A stretch of DNA of 64,000 nt from Ianthella basta. Lineage: Eukaryota; Porifera; Demospongiae; Verongiida; Ianthellidae. The DNA is taken from the NCBI GenBank assembly GCA_964019415.1, contig OZ025872.1, positions 8,771,822 to 8,835,821 of the forward strand, read 5' to 3'. A program made the position numbers and the translations under genes. Positions 1-21,306 of the stretch are shown here, in pieces; position 1 is the stretch's first letter, and each line of letters begins with the position of its first letter. The notes under the pieces were generated by a model that was not told the origin of the DNA, searched no databases, and saw only the letters and a list, made by a program, of their open reading frames with translations.

Positions 1-230
1 CCATTAGCGAACAAATTGGAACCACCCCAACCCAGACCTATTCTCATCAAGCTCAACTTCCTTGGGACAGGCGAATTGTCCTCGCTGGCAAAAAGTGGCT
101 GTCGAGCATCAATGGAATGGAAAGGTATTTTTGCAGCCAGATCTTTCAATAGATGAACGCAACAAACGCAGAGATGCATATTTGGCACGGAAAACACCAG
201 CTAGTAACCCTTTTTCTGATTCGCAATGAC
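1..230 (+). mobile_element. Non-LTR retrotransposon ORF1-like remnant (cut by window edge)
   Basis: Reading frames here give a proline-rich start (PRPILIKLNF) and, after one frameshift near 125, FLQPDLSIDERNKRRDAYLA. A segment ending in DLS-x3-R-x-KR-x2-AYLARK resembles the C-terminal end of L1-type ORF1 (transposase_22-like) proteins. Both the frameshift and the following stop show it is dead. The call rests on motif memory only; the left part lies outside the window. Confidence 0.4.
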
Positions 231-496
231 CAATGACTGCACGATGTTGGCACAAAAGAAACTCTCAATAGTGTCATTTAACCGCCATGGATATAGCTAA
301 TAGCGGTCTCTCATACCTGCCTGTTCTTCTTGATTCCTCTGACATAGTCCTGCTACAAGAACACTGCTAGCGCTATATAATAGCTATTTAGCTCCTGGCT
401 ATAGCTATCTAGCTCCCGATAGCTAGCTATAGACAACAATGCAATAACGTTAACTGTTCAGGCAATCATGGTGGCAGCCATTTTACGGTGGCAAAC
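231..496. other. 5' flank of the first NHL gene
   Basis: AT-rich sequence with many AGCTAGCTA runs. The last ~130 bases, including a GCAGCCATTTT segment and GGTGGCAAAC just before the ATG, recur upstream of the two other NHL genes, so this is part of the tandemly duplicated unit and probably holds the promoter. No TATA box stands out. Confidence 0.4.
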
Positions 497-2063
497 ATGG
501 CGTCACTACCGAAGGTGCGTATGAATTTGCTCTGTGTTTAGGTCGGTTTGTGGGTATTGTACATACGCGTAGTTGTGCTCATTGCCATTTTTTGCACTTT
601 AAAGCAGATTATTTTACTAAAGAAGGTTATTTTATGTCTGTGGTGTAGCTTTACGCCGACGTTCTTTTACCGCTGTAGCTAGCTAGCTACAGCTTTCAGA
701 CCTCTTTCTATTTCACTGGGAGTTAATCATTCCCTACTGTGCAATACTAGTGATGTCTAAGAATGTTTTCAAGGCTCTTCGTCGTTAGTTAGATATATAC
801 GTTCGTAGCTAGCTAGCCAGTTGGTATAGCTAGCTCTGTACAGGCTAACTACGTTGAAAAGCGAACTTGGCGACTTGGTGATTGGCCAATTTGATTGGTG
901 TGTGTGTGTATGTGGGAAGGGCGGGGGGGAGGAACTTGGAGACTCTGTTCATACAATGATGATTGTACAATTAATGAACTACCAACATCATTCCATCCAT
1001 AGACTAATATTATTCTTATTCCTCCTTGCAGATGCGAGCAGGTCTTGATCCAAGCTGCATCACTGAGCCGGTGGACACTATTGAAGTGCCCACTAGTGCT
1101 GGACTGGGCAATGGGGCTGTGTCTGGTTTAGTGGCTTCTAAATGTGGCCTCATGGCAGTTCTGGAGGGGAAGGATCGGAAGATGTTCATCTATAATCATA
1201 AGAGAAGTGATGTACTCAAATTCCCACTGGACTGTCCTGAGTTCTCTTATGCGAAGCAAATGGCCTTTGATATGTATAACAACATTATCATTGCTCAGCG
1301 TGATCAGAACACCTTGCTTCGTTTCAATATGAACGGGAAGGCACTACCCCACCTCAAAGTACCTTTCAACCACCCAACTGGTGTTGCTTGCAGTCCCGAT
1401 GGTGAGCTGTTTGTTTCATCCAATCACCCATGTACCATTGTGAAACGGGCAATGGGACACTCAGAGTGGGTGACCATCTATCGTAGCAATGAATATGATG
1501 AAGACGAAGATGAAGATGAGGATGAGGATGAGGATGAGGATGATGATGAAGATGAAGATGAAGATGAAGATGAGGATGAGGATGAGGATGAGGATGAGGA
1601 TGAGGATGAGGACGAGGATGAAGATGAAGATGAAGATGAAGATGAGGATGAGGATGAGGATGAGGATGAGGATGAGGATGAAGATGAATTTAATCCTAAA
1701 CGATATTTTCCTGGTCCGATGTCCATTGGCAGTGATGGTGAGCTGTTTGTTGCCACTGACAACTGCATCAATGTATTGAATACCAGTGATGGTAAAGTGA
1801 AGCGGCAGATAGGATGTGATAAATACAGTGATGGTGAACTATCAAAGGTGGAAGGAATCTGTGTGACGGAGGATGGCTATCTGTTTGTAAGTGATCAGGA
1901 GAGCTCCATTCATGTGTTCACAACTGATGGTGAGTATGTGAATAAGTTTGGAGGGTATGGCGATGGACCTGGACAGTTTCGGCGGCCGTGGGGGATAACA
2001 GTAGATTGGAATGGATACCTGCTTGTATCTGATATTGGGAATGCCAAAATTCAGATTTTCTGA
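497..2063 (+). CDS. NHL-repeat beta-propeller protein, copy 1 (two exons)
   Basis: Exon 1 is 497-514 (MASLPK, donor GTGCGT) and exon 2 is 1032-2063 (acceptor TTGCAG), both phase 0, giving 349 residues. The start was chosen because the same six codons, context (CAAAC-ATG-GCG) and donor position recur before all three paralogues. The protein is a run of NHL-type strands: GVACSPDGELFVSS, MSIGSDGELFVATD, GICVTEDGYLFVSD and a closing GITVDWNGYLLVSD, as in the propellers of TRIM-NHL and NHLRC proteins, but with no RING, B-box or coiled coil. A pure Asp/Glu run of 64 residues (about 162-225) replaces one propeller loop; copy 3 has only 15 there. No signal peptide or membrane segment is seen. NHL propellers usually bind protein or RNA; the ligand here is unknown. 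The family call is firm, the role is not. Confidence 0.8.
1497..1688 (+). repeat. Expanded GATGAG/GATGAA hexanucleotide coding repeat
   Basis: An uninterrupted array of GAT-GAG/GAA units (192 bases, one GAC and a GATGAT variant) inside exon 2 of NHL copy 1, encoding only Asp and Glu. The matching tract is 45 bases in copy 3 (6051-6095) and a few scattered acidic codons in copy 2, so it expanded after the genes duplicated. Confidence 0.9.
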
Positions 2064-2986
2064 TGTCATACAGATTTTCTGATGTCAGGCAAATGTTGGT
2101 TATATATAATTTATGCTACCTGTGCTAGCATGCACAATTCTGACCCCCTCTGTACAATATTGCGATATAATTATGTTTTGCTTATTTTTTATTATAGTCA
2201 GCCCTATTATTTTGTAAAAATCAATTACTTGGGTCTTGTAATTGATAGAAATGGTTTTATTTTAGTAATTGGGAAATTGAACACTTTTTTATTAATAGTA
2301 ACAATTTTAATTTTATTGAGGGTAAAGAGATTCATTGAATTCATTTGTTCATATACGTGTAAAACAAGGGTACTATGATGACTGATGCTTTTATGAATTG
2401 TTTTTATATTGTATGCATGTGCGCGTAACATATATATTATGTGTAGTTACAGCCGATGACGCTCATCAGGAGCTAATTTTATTATAAGACTGCAAGCTCT
2501 AGTTCTATCTTTTACTACAGTCATAAATGTAATGTGTATAGCCTGTGTTGATGTCACCCTGCTATATAATTAGCCATGCATGTATAGCTATATAGCTATA
2601 TAGCTAGCTATAAGGAGCATATAGCTACCTAGCTATCTGTATATCGTATTACATAGTTAGCTAGCTATGGCCTATTATAAATTAGCTGGCCATGATATGG
2701 TTATAATTACGATTGAGCCCATTAGCTATGCTAATAATTGTAGATTTTTTTATAGACTGTATAGCTTGCAGTATAAAACTGCTGATAGAGCTAGCTAGCT
2801 ATAGCTATAATACACTACAATTAGCATCAGAACAGAATTGCAGTGCCACATTATGGCTAGCGCTATATAATAGCTATTTAGCTAGGTTGGCTATAGCTAT
2901 ATAGCTAGCTAGCTCCTGATAGCTTAATACGTAATAAACGCAAGCAATAATATAACTGTTGTGCATGTGGTGACAGCCATTTTTAC
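2064..2986. other. Intergenic, AT-rich with GCTA runs
   Basis: 3' flank of NHL copy 1 and 5' flank of copy 2. It contains a repeated tail (GATGTCA-CAGATTTTCTGATGTCA around 2060-2090), long TA-rich stretches and TAGCTAGCTA runs. No gene is supported. From about 2,860 it aligns with the flank before copy 1. Confidence 0.5.
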
Positions 2987-2998
2987 GGTGGCAAACAT

Positions 2999-3112
2999 TT
3001 TTTTTTTTTTTTTTTTTTTTATAGTGGACTATCTTATACTTTTTTTTTATAATAGTTAACATAACGGCGATAACAAAGGTGATGTGTAAAGTATGTGTTT
3101 GTTAATGTAATA
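2999..3112 (-). mobile_element. Short retroposed insert with 12-bp target-site duplication
   Basis: In copies 1 and 3 of the NHL array GGTGGCAAACAT runs straight into the start codon. In copy 2 this 12-mer occurs twice (2987-2998 and 3113-3124), enclosing 114 bases that the other copies lack. The insert begins with a T-tract of more than 20, so read on the minus strand it ends in poly(A). Poly(A) plus a 12-bp direct repeat is the mark of LINE-mediated retroposition of a small RNA. I do not recognise the parent RNA. Confidence 0.75.
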
Positions 3113-3122
3113 GGTGGCAAAC

Positions 3123-4538
3123 ATGGCGTCACTACCAAAGGTAGCTATACTTGTGAATTTGTTCTGTGTTTTAAGGCGCATTGTGGGTGTTGTACATACT
3201 CGTAGCTGTGCTCATTGCCATGTTTTGCATTTAAAAGCAGATTCGCTTTCTAAAGAAGGTTATTTATGCATGTGGTGTAGCTTTACGCCGACGCGCTCTT
3301 TTACTTCTGTAGCTAGTTAGCTACAGCTTTTCAGACCTATTTCTATTTCACTGGGAGTTAGTCATTCCCTACTGTTACAGGTGATGTCTAAGAATGTTTG
3401 CAGTGCTCTCCATTCCTAGCTAGATATATACGTTGGTAGCTAGCTAGCTATCCTAGTCCAATGAGTATAGCTCTGTACAGGCTATCTACGTTGTAAAGCA
3501 AACTTGGCGACTTGGTGATTGGCCATTTTGATTTGAGTGTGTTTGGGGGGTGGGGAAGGGGGGGGGGGGGGGCAAAATCCGAGAGACTCTGTTCATGCAA
3601 TGTACGATTAATGAATTGCCGGCATCATCCCATTCAATAGAGTATGTTAATCTTATTCTTTCCAGCAGCTGCGAGCAGGTCATCACCCCAGTCGCATCCG
3701 TGAGCCTGTGAACACTATTGAAGTGCCCACTAGTGCTGGACTAGGCAATGGGTCTGTGTCTGGTTTGGTGGCTTCTAAATGTGGCCTCATGGCAGCTCTG
3801 GAGGAGAATGATCATAAGATGTTCCTCTATAATCATGAGAGGAAGGTTGTGCTCGAGTTCCCACTGAACAGCCCTAACTACTCCAAGGCAAATCAAATGG
3901 CCTTTGATTTGTATAACAACATTATCATTGCTCAGCGTGATCGGAACACCTTGCTTCGTTTTAACTTGAATGGAAAGGCACTACCCCACCTCAAAGTACC
4001 TTTCAGCCACCCTACTGGTGTTGCTTGCAGTTCCAAAGGTGAAATATTTGTTTCATCCAATTACCCATGCACCATTGTGAAACGGGCAATTGGACAGTTG
4101 TAGTGGGTGACCATCTATCGTAGCAATGAAGTTGACCGTGATGAGGATGAAGCCTATAATGAATGTGACCCTGACCGGTTTGTTCCTGGTCAGATGTCCA
4201 TTGGCAGTGATGATGAGCTGTTTGTTGCCACTGACAGCTGCATCAACGTATTGAATACCGGTGATGGTAAAGTGAAGCGGCAGATAGGCTATCCCGAGTA
4301 TATTTATCATTACCTTTCAATGGCCAAAGGAATCTTTGTGACAGGGGATGGGTATCTGTTTGCATGTGATCTGGACAACTTCGTTCACATGTTCACAACT
4401 GGTGGTGAGTACTTGCATAAATTTGGCAGGAATGGCAATGGACCTGGACAGTTTCAGCAGGCGTGGGGGATAACAGTGGATTGGGAGGGTTATCTGCTTG
4501 TATCTGATGTTGGGAGTGGCAAGATTCTGATTTTCTGA
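3123..4538 (+). pseudogene. NHL-repeat protein, copy 2, broken by a nonsense codon
   Basis: Exon 1 is 3123-3140 (MASLPK; donor GTAGCT is weaker than in its sisters) and exon 2 is 3669-4538, with a CAGCAG acceptor that could be used at 3666 or 3669. The frame matches copies 1 and 3 until a TAG at 4101-4103, where the sisters have GAG in HSEWVTIY; it then stays open to 4538 with the second half of the propeller intact. The product would stop after about 150 residues, half a propeller. The copy also carries the retroposed insert directly before its ATG and lacks the long acidic run. A single stop and otherwise well-kept codons suggest recent loss; translation of the first half cannot be excluded. 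Confidence 0.75.
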
Positions 4539-5098
4539 TGGCATGCTAGTTAAACATGCATCTGCTAACTGTACTAGCTAACATGTATGTATTTTACTGT
4601 TTACATTGTTTTTTGTTGTTTTTGATAAATTATATCTACTATGTTACGTATGCATGTATGAAATGAACTGGGAGTGTTCCAGCAGCCATGAGTGGTAGCT
4701 AGACCTAGCTGGTGATTTCAGTGGTCCAGTTGTGGCTAGCTAATACATGCAAACATAGCTAGCTAGCTAGCTAGTTATCCACTTATGTATGATGTTATAT
4801 AGGAGTTAATGGCAAAGTTAGTGTTTTAAAGCCACGCCAAACGTATAATTATATGTATATATACACGTAGCTAGCTAACATTGAATACAAGAACTTAAAC
4901 TGTGCAGGCATAGCTAGCTAGCCATACGATACCAATCATGTGAAAGTACAAATGAATTTTACAGGTCCGTCACGTAGTAGAGCTAGCTATAGCAGCTACG
5001 GCTGTTGTGACTCTCTTTCGCCACTGATCCGCAAAGTACATCGTCTACCACGTGCATGCACCGGTATATGTTTGGTAGCCATTTTTCCTGTGGCAAAC
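4539..5098. other. Intergenic, 5' flank of NHL copy 3
   Basis: AT-rich with GCTAGCTAGCTA runs at 4757-4775. The last part repeats the GCCATTTTTCCTGTGGCAAAC block found before the other NHL start codons. No other gene seen. Confidence 0.45.
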
Positions 5099-6470
5099 AT
5101 GGCGTCACTACCAAAGGTGCTTATGGAATTTGTTGTGTTTTTTGCTGTTTCTGGGTGTATTACGTACTCGTAGTTGTGTCCTCTGTCACGTTTTGCTAGT
5201 TATAAGTAGGTTGTTGTTCTAAAGAAGTTATTGTATTATGTGGTGTAGTTCTTTACGCCGACGCTCTCTTTGGGCTGTGGGTAGCTAGCTAGCTACGGCT
5301 TTTCAGACCCCTTGCTGTTTCACTGGGAGCTACAGTGATGTATAGGGATGTTGCAAGGCTATCCATCTCTAGCTAGCTATCCTAGTCCAATGGGTTTATC
5401 TGTGTACAAGCTATCTAGTGATACAGACTTGGTGATTTTGTGATTAGCTACCCAATTTGATGTGTGAGTGTGTGGGAGGGGGGACGTGCAAGCACTTGGA
5501 GTGTCTATTCATACAATGCATGATTAATGAACTGCCATCATTATTCCAATCCATGGACTAATATTAGTCTTACTCTCTCTTGCAGCTGCGAGCAGGTCTT
5601 GACCCCAGCTGCGTCCCTGAGCCTGTGGACACTATTGAAGTGCCCACTAGCGCTGGACTAGGCAATGGGTCTGTTTCAGGTTTAGTAGCTTCTAAATGTG
5701 GCCTCATGGCAGCTCTGGAGGAGAATGATCGGAAGATGTTTATCTACAATCACGAGAGAAGTGATGTGCTCGAGTTCCCACTGGACTGTCCTGAGTTCTC
5801 CTATGCAAATCAAATGGCCTTTGATTTCTATAACAACATTATCATTGCTCAGGGTGATCAGAACACCTTGCTTCGTTTCAATATGAACGGAAAGGCGCTA
5901 CCCCACCTCGAAGTACCATTCAACTTTCCAACTGGTGTTGCTTGCAGTCCCGATGGTGAGCTGTTTGTTTCATCCAACGACCCATGCACCATTGTGAAAC
6001 GGGCAATGGGACACTCAGAGTGGGTGACCATCTATCGTAGCAATGAATATGATGAAGATGAAGATGAAGATGATGACGAGGATGAAGATGACGAATTTAA
6101 TCCTAAACGATATACTCCAGGTCAGATGTCAATTGGCAGTGATGGTGAGCTGTTTGTTGCCACTGACAACTGCATTAATGTATTGAATACCAGTGATGGT
6201 AAAATGAAGCGGCAGATAGGATGTGATAAATACAGTGATGGTGAACTATCAAAGGTGGAAGGAATCTGTGCGACGGGGGATGGCTATCTGTTTGTATGCG
6301 ATCAGGACTACTTCGTCCATGTGTTCACAACTGATGGTGAGTATTTGAATAAGTTTGGAGGGAATGGTGACGAACTGGGACAGTTTCAGCAGCCATGGGG
6401 GATAACAGTGGATTGGAAAGGATACCTACTTGTATCTGATATTGGGAATGGCAAAATTCAGATTTTTTGA
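5099..6470 (+). CDS. NHL-repeat beta-propeller protein, copy 3 (two exons)
   Basis: Exon 1 is 5099-5116 (MASLPK, donor GTGCTT) and exon 2 is 5586-6470 (acceptor CTTGCAG), giving 300 residues in one phase. It is very close to copy 1 along its whole length, with the same NHL strands and the same C-terminal LLVSDIGNGKIQIF, differing mainly in the acidic loop (15 Asp/Glu residues against 64). Of the three copies this looks like the least altered and is the best reference for the family. It has no RING, B-box, signal peptide or membrane segment, so it is a free-standing, probably intracellular propeller. Binding partner unknown. Confidence 0.8.
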
Positions 6471-6793
6471 TGTCATTTTTGCCAACTACCAGTATACATA
6501 GGAATGCTGTTGAGTATTGTGTATTATTATGACTATGTTATTTTGATCATTGTTATTAGAGAGTTGCTTTATTTATGCATCTTTCAAGTAAATTGTTGTG
6601 AGTGTTCGTGTTAATTATTTGCTGTTGTATGGTTGTAAGTAATAGTTGTAGCTACGAGGGCTATAAAACAGCTTGAATGGCAATTTGAATCCATTTCAAG
6701 GCCTTCGCTGTCAAATTGATTTATTGGACAATGGAAACGTGACATTGCCATCAATACAATGCAGCCCAGAGGCTGTTCTATATATCCCACTTA

Positions 6794-6890
6794 CAGCTTC
6801 ATCAATGTATTGAATAGCAGTGATGGTAAAGTGAAACGGCAGATAGGATGTGATAAATACAGTGATGGTGAACTATCAATGATGGAATGA
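6794..6890 (+). pseudogene. Fragment of a fourth NHL gene
   Basis: About 97 bases match the exon-2 segment encoding CINVLNTSDGKVKRQIG through YSDGELS of copies 1 and 3, with an in-frame TGA at its end. Nothing homologous was recognised to either side. It is a truncated duplicate, too short to fold as a blade set. Confidence 0.75.
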
Positions 6891-7193
6891 TTGTTTGCGG
6901 CTATACTGGAACACTCCCAGACTACATTGTAGTATGAAGTTTGAGTGCTTGCGTTTCTTGCTAGCGTATATACTTTATGGCACACTAGCGTTCTATAACC
7001 TCCATACAGAATGGCCATAAAGCACGCTGCAGCATTATGCAATGTAAAGTACTCAATATTCGACCACGCAAGTCACAATAAAATTATGTAAGTCTGCTGC
7101 ATGATAATATATCTAGATAGGTACGATGATTAACTATAAGGAAAGCAAAGACTATAGCTATAGCCAGTATAAGTCTGCTTAATTATATGTAAA

Positions 7194-7740
7194 CTAGCTG
7201 CAAGGGCCCCGCCTTCGGCAAGCCTGTAGGAGGGTCCATTGTATACTGTACAGTGGTCGAGTGCTTCCTGTAGGGGGGTCTAGTGCGTCCTGTACGTTTA
7301 TCGCAGATCCAAGATAGCCGACGGTTGGTTTATCCTGGGTTTTCGCCACGCGCTCCTCAGCATCAGCTTATTTTAGCACGTCTACCACCTTATATGGATA
7401 TGAGGTACAGCGTTGCACGGCTGGGAACGTTTGGGCGCTTTTCGTCAACGTTCGCGGGAGGAGTTCGTGAACAACGGTTGGGGTTCTTCTTTTGTATTGG
7501 TAGCATAGGAGCGTGCGCGGAAAACCGTATACTTTCTCCGTAAATCCAAGATGGCGGCCGGTCGTTTGGAGGTTTTTCGCCGCGCACTCCTCGGCAGGGG
7601 CTTCTTCGCACACGTCGCCCCCCTTAGATCGAGACCGGATGTGGCGTCCGTAAGCTGGGAAAGTTTGTTGTCCATGCGCCGTTGCTCGCGGGAGCACTCC
7701 GCGGACAACCGTTCTGCTGAACTCCTTCTTTATATACTAG
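7194..7740 (-). mobile_element. GC-rich repeat element with two tandem ~236-bp units and Helitron-like 3' end
   Basis: This block is much richer in GC than its surroundings. Its two halves repeat: an AGATCCAAGAT-AGCCG segment near 7304 recurs as AAATCCAAGAT-GGCGG near 7541, followed in both by TTTTCGCC-CGC-CTCCT and later CAACGGTTG/CAACCGTTC, so the period is about 236 bp. Read on the minus strand it ends in a GC-rich hairpin with a CCGAAGG loop, then TTGCAG-CTAG followed by T, like a Helitron 3' end (hairpin, CTRR, insertion 5' of T). The open frames inside are not like any protein I know. Confidence 0.4.
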
Positions 7741-7835
7741 TGTACAAAAATTCCTTTAGAATTAAAAGGGATTTAGGAATGGCCAGTAGAAAAAGCATAG
7801 AAACAAGCAACAGTACCTCAACACCACGATGAACA

Positions 7836-7961
7836 ACATTTCCGTGAAGTTCGCTCTGCATTCCTACTTTCCTTGCAGCTACATGGGACTAATTAGCTAG
7901 CCATTTGGGTCCGTGCATCCACAAGAAAATTAGGAATGCAGAGTGAACTTCACGGAAATGT
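7836..7961. mobile_element. Small fold-back element (30-bp inverted repeat)
   Basis: ACATTTCCGTGAAGTTCGCT and ten more bases at 7836-7865 return as the inverted copy at 7932-7961 with one mismatch, around a 66-base loop. A miniature inverted-repeat element is the simplest reading; no clear target duplication was found. Confidence 0.6.
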
Positions 7962-8134
7962 GGCATGCAGCTTATAAGTTAGATATTTTTTATGGATGAA
8001 CAGCAGCTATAGCTAGTTCAGTTTGGGATTGCTGTAACGAAGCGCAAATTATATGCCTGTGCATGAAGGATCTGTGTATAATCATATGTGCATGTGCGTG
8101 TGCATTCGTACGGTGTTGTAAGAATTCAATTACA

Positions 8135-8142
8135 TCACGTGA
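8135..8142. promoter_or_regulatory. Palindromic E-box TCACGTGA before the lipid-transfer gene
   Basis: A CACGTG E-box with flanking T/A lies 30 bases before the start codon. This is the core recognised by USF, MITF/TFE and related bHLH-zip factors. The same octamer precedes the ZSWIM start codon at 53535-53543. Its use is inferred only from position and sequence. Confidence 0.45.
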
Positions 8143-8150
8143 TCAAGAAA

Positions 8151-8168
8151 ATGGCTACCGGAACGTGA
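8151..8168 (+). promoter_or_regulatory. Five-codon upstream ORF before the lipid-transfer gene
   Basis: ATG-GCT-ACC-GGA-ACG-TGA ends three bases before the main ATG at 8172. The uORF start has A at -3 and G at +4, a good context, whereas the main start has A at -3 (GAGGA-ATG-G). Such a short uORF next to the main start would favour leaky scanning or short-range reinitiation. It matters only if transcription starts upstream of 8151. Confidence 0.5.
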
Positions 8169-8171
8169 GGA

Positions 8172-19961
<11,790 letters not shown>

Positions 19962-20703
19962 GGATATCTTGGCCTTTAGAGTTTTTCTTTCAAGCACTGT
20001 ATCTTCTGCTCTGCATCAAAGATTTGAATGTAAATATCATTTATTTACGTTTTACAGGTACAGTTATTTTGCTTTAAACATGTATACACTCTATATGCAC
20101 GCTGGCCCCAGCCATGTCTTACATTTGAGCTATTGTATATTGCCTATCACATGACAATATGCATATATATAGTATCCCAAGTATAAAGATGTATTTCAGT
20201 ATTATGATTATGTAATAGTAAGGTTCATTCACTTTAATTTACTATGAATGTGCAATTATACAATTACCATAATTATTGTAGTAATTCTTATTAAGCAATA
20301 TATATAATAATTATATACATAAATTTTAAGTGCCAAGAATTCAATAATAATATAATAATAGCATGAATGTCATGAACACATGTACACATGACATTGTATT
20401 ATAGATTAACTATAATTTTTAGAGCTTGAGTCGTTTCTTGCACCATTCACTAGTACTGGTTCGAAGCTTAATTAAGGTGAAAGCTGGCCGGTGCTGCTAA
20501 AACACCTAGCTGGAATTAATATTGCTGTGTGAACTTGTGTCAGTGCAAATGAATCAAATTAAGGATATATACACACCAAATATCACAATTACATACTATT
20601 ATACAATTATTAAAAACTGTACAACAACTGTAACTGCTATTACGCAGATGATGTCATGGCAAATTAAAAACTTATGCAATGATGCTAAGTACATTGCCAA
20701 ATA
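19962..20703. other. Convergent intergenic region
   Basis: Very AT-rich spacer between the 3' ends of two convergent genes. No canonical AATAAA stands out close to either stop codon. No other gene seen. Confidence 0.5.
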
Positions 20704-21306
20704 CTATTGGCACTGTTTACAAAATAGTTTACATGACTTCACTGAGTATGATCTACACATCATAAAGGGGTGGGGCTGGGGGAGGGGCACATCCGAACAC
20801 GACTTGCAAGTTCTTCTCCTATCAATGACATCTCTACTCAATTGGTTTAATTCAGGAAGTTTCCTTCGATAAGACGAATAGGAATTTGACCCACTTTTTG
20901 TTGCTAGATGTTGCTTCTGCTGTGGGTTTCGCTGATGGCTCATAATCTCCATCAGTTGAAGCTTCGACACGGGAACAGAGAGACTCCTTGCGCGTTCTTT
21001 TTCCGTTGTACCGCGTCTTTTGGTGCAGGGTGACAGCCTGTAACTGGACAAGTAGTGCAACAACGTATGCTCCCCTGTCTTTGAGCGCGCAACTCCTGAC
21101 TGAACTGTACTTGACCAATCAAAGTCATCTGACACTTCGCCTGTAGTCGGGTTTCGCTTCTTCTTGGCACTAAGGGAACCTGTCCTTTTGGACTCTTGTA
21201 ATCTAGCCTTGTATACATTGAGCGAAGCATCCTCTGACGTTGGAAACGGTAGCTGAGACAATTCTTTCCACAGCCCCGCCTCTGGGCGTAGGCTTTGGTC
21301 GGCCAT
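20704..21306 (-). CDS. Unrecognised 200-residue basic protein
   Basis: A single open frame from AAAA-ATG-GCC at 21306 to 20704. I chose this ATG over upstream ones because of its context and because a CCAAT box (ATTGG, near 21370) lies about 65 bases upstream. The product begins MADQSLRPEAGLWKELSQLP, then DDFDWSSTVQSGVARSK, and ends in a Lys/Arg- and Ser-rich half with several CxxC-like pairs (CKSCS, CKQCQ). It has no membrane segment or signal peptide and looks largely disordered. It could be complete or the 5' exon of a spliced gene. I recognise no family. Confidence 0.5.
   Translation of the reverse strand: MADQSLRPEAGLWKELSQLPFPTSEDASLNVYKARLQESKRTGSLSAKKKRNPTTGEVSDDFDWSSTVQSGVARSKTGEHTLLHYLSSYRLSPCTKRRGTTEKERARSLSVPVSKLQLMEIMSHQRNPQQKQHLATKSGSNSYSSYRRKLPELNQLSRDVIDRRRTCKSCSDVPLPQPHPFMMCRSYSVKSCKLFCKQCQ

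Noticed and set aside
1478..1771. Poly-serine frame on the minus strand
   Set aside because: It is the complement of the Asp/Glu repeat of NHL copy 1 and has no other protein character.
7551..7832. 93-codon frame starting at AAGATGGCGGCC
   Set aside because: The ATG context looks excellent but coincides with a YY1-type motif inside a repeated element, and the frame runs out of the element into unrelated sequence.
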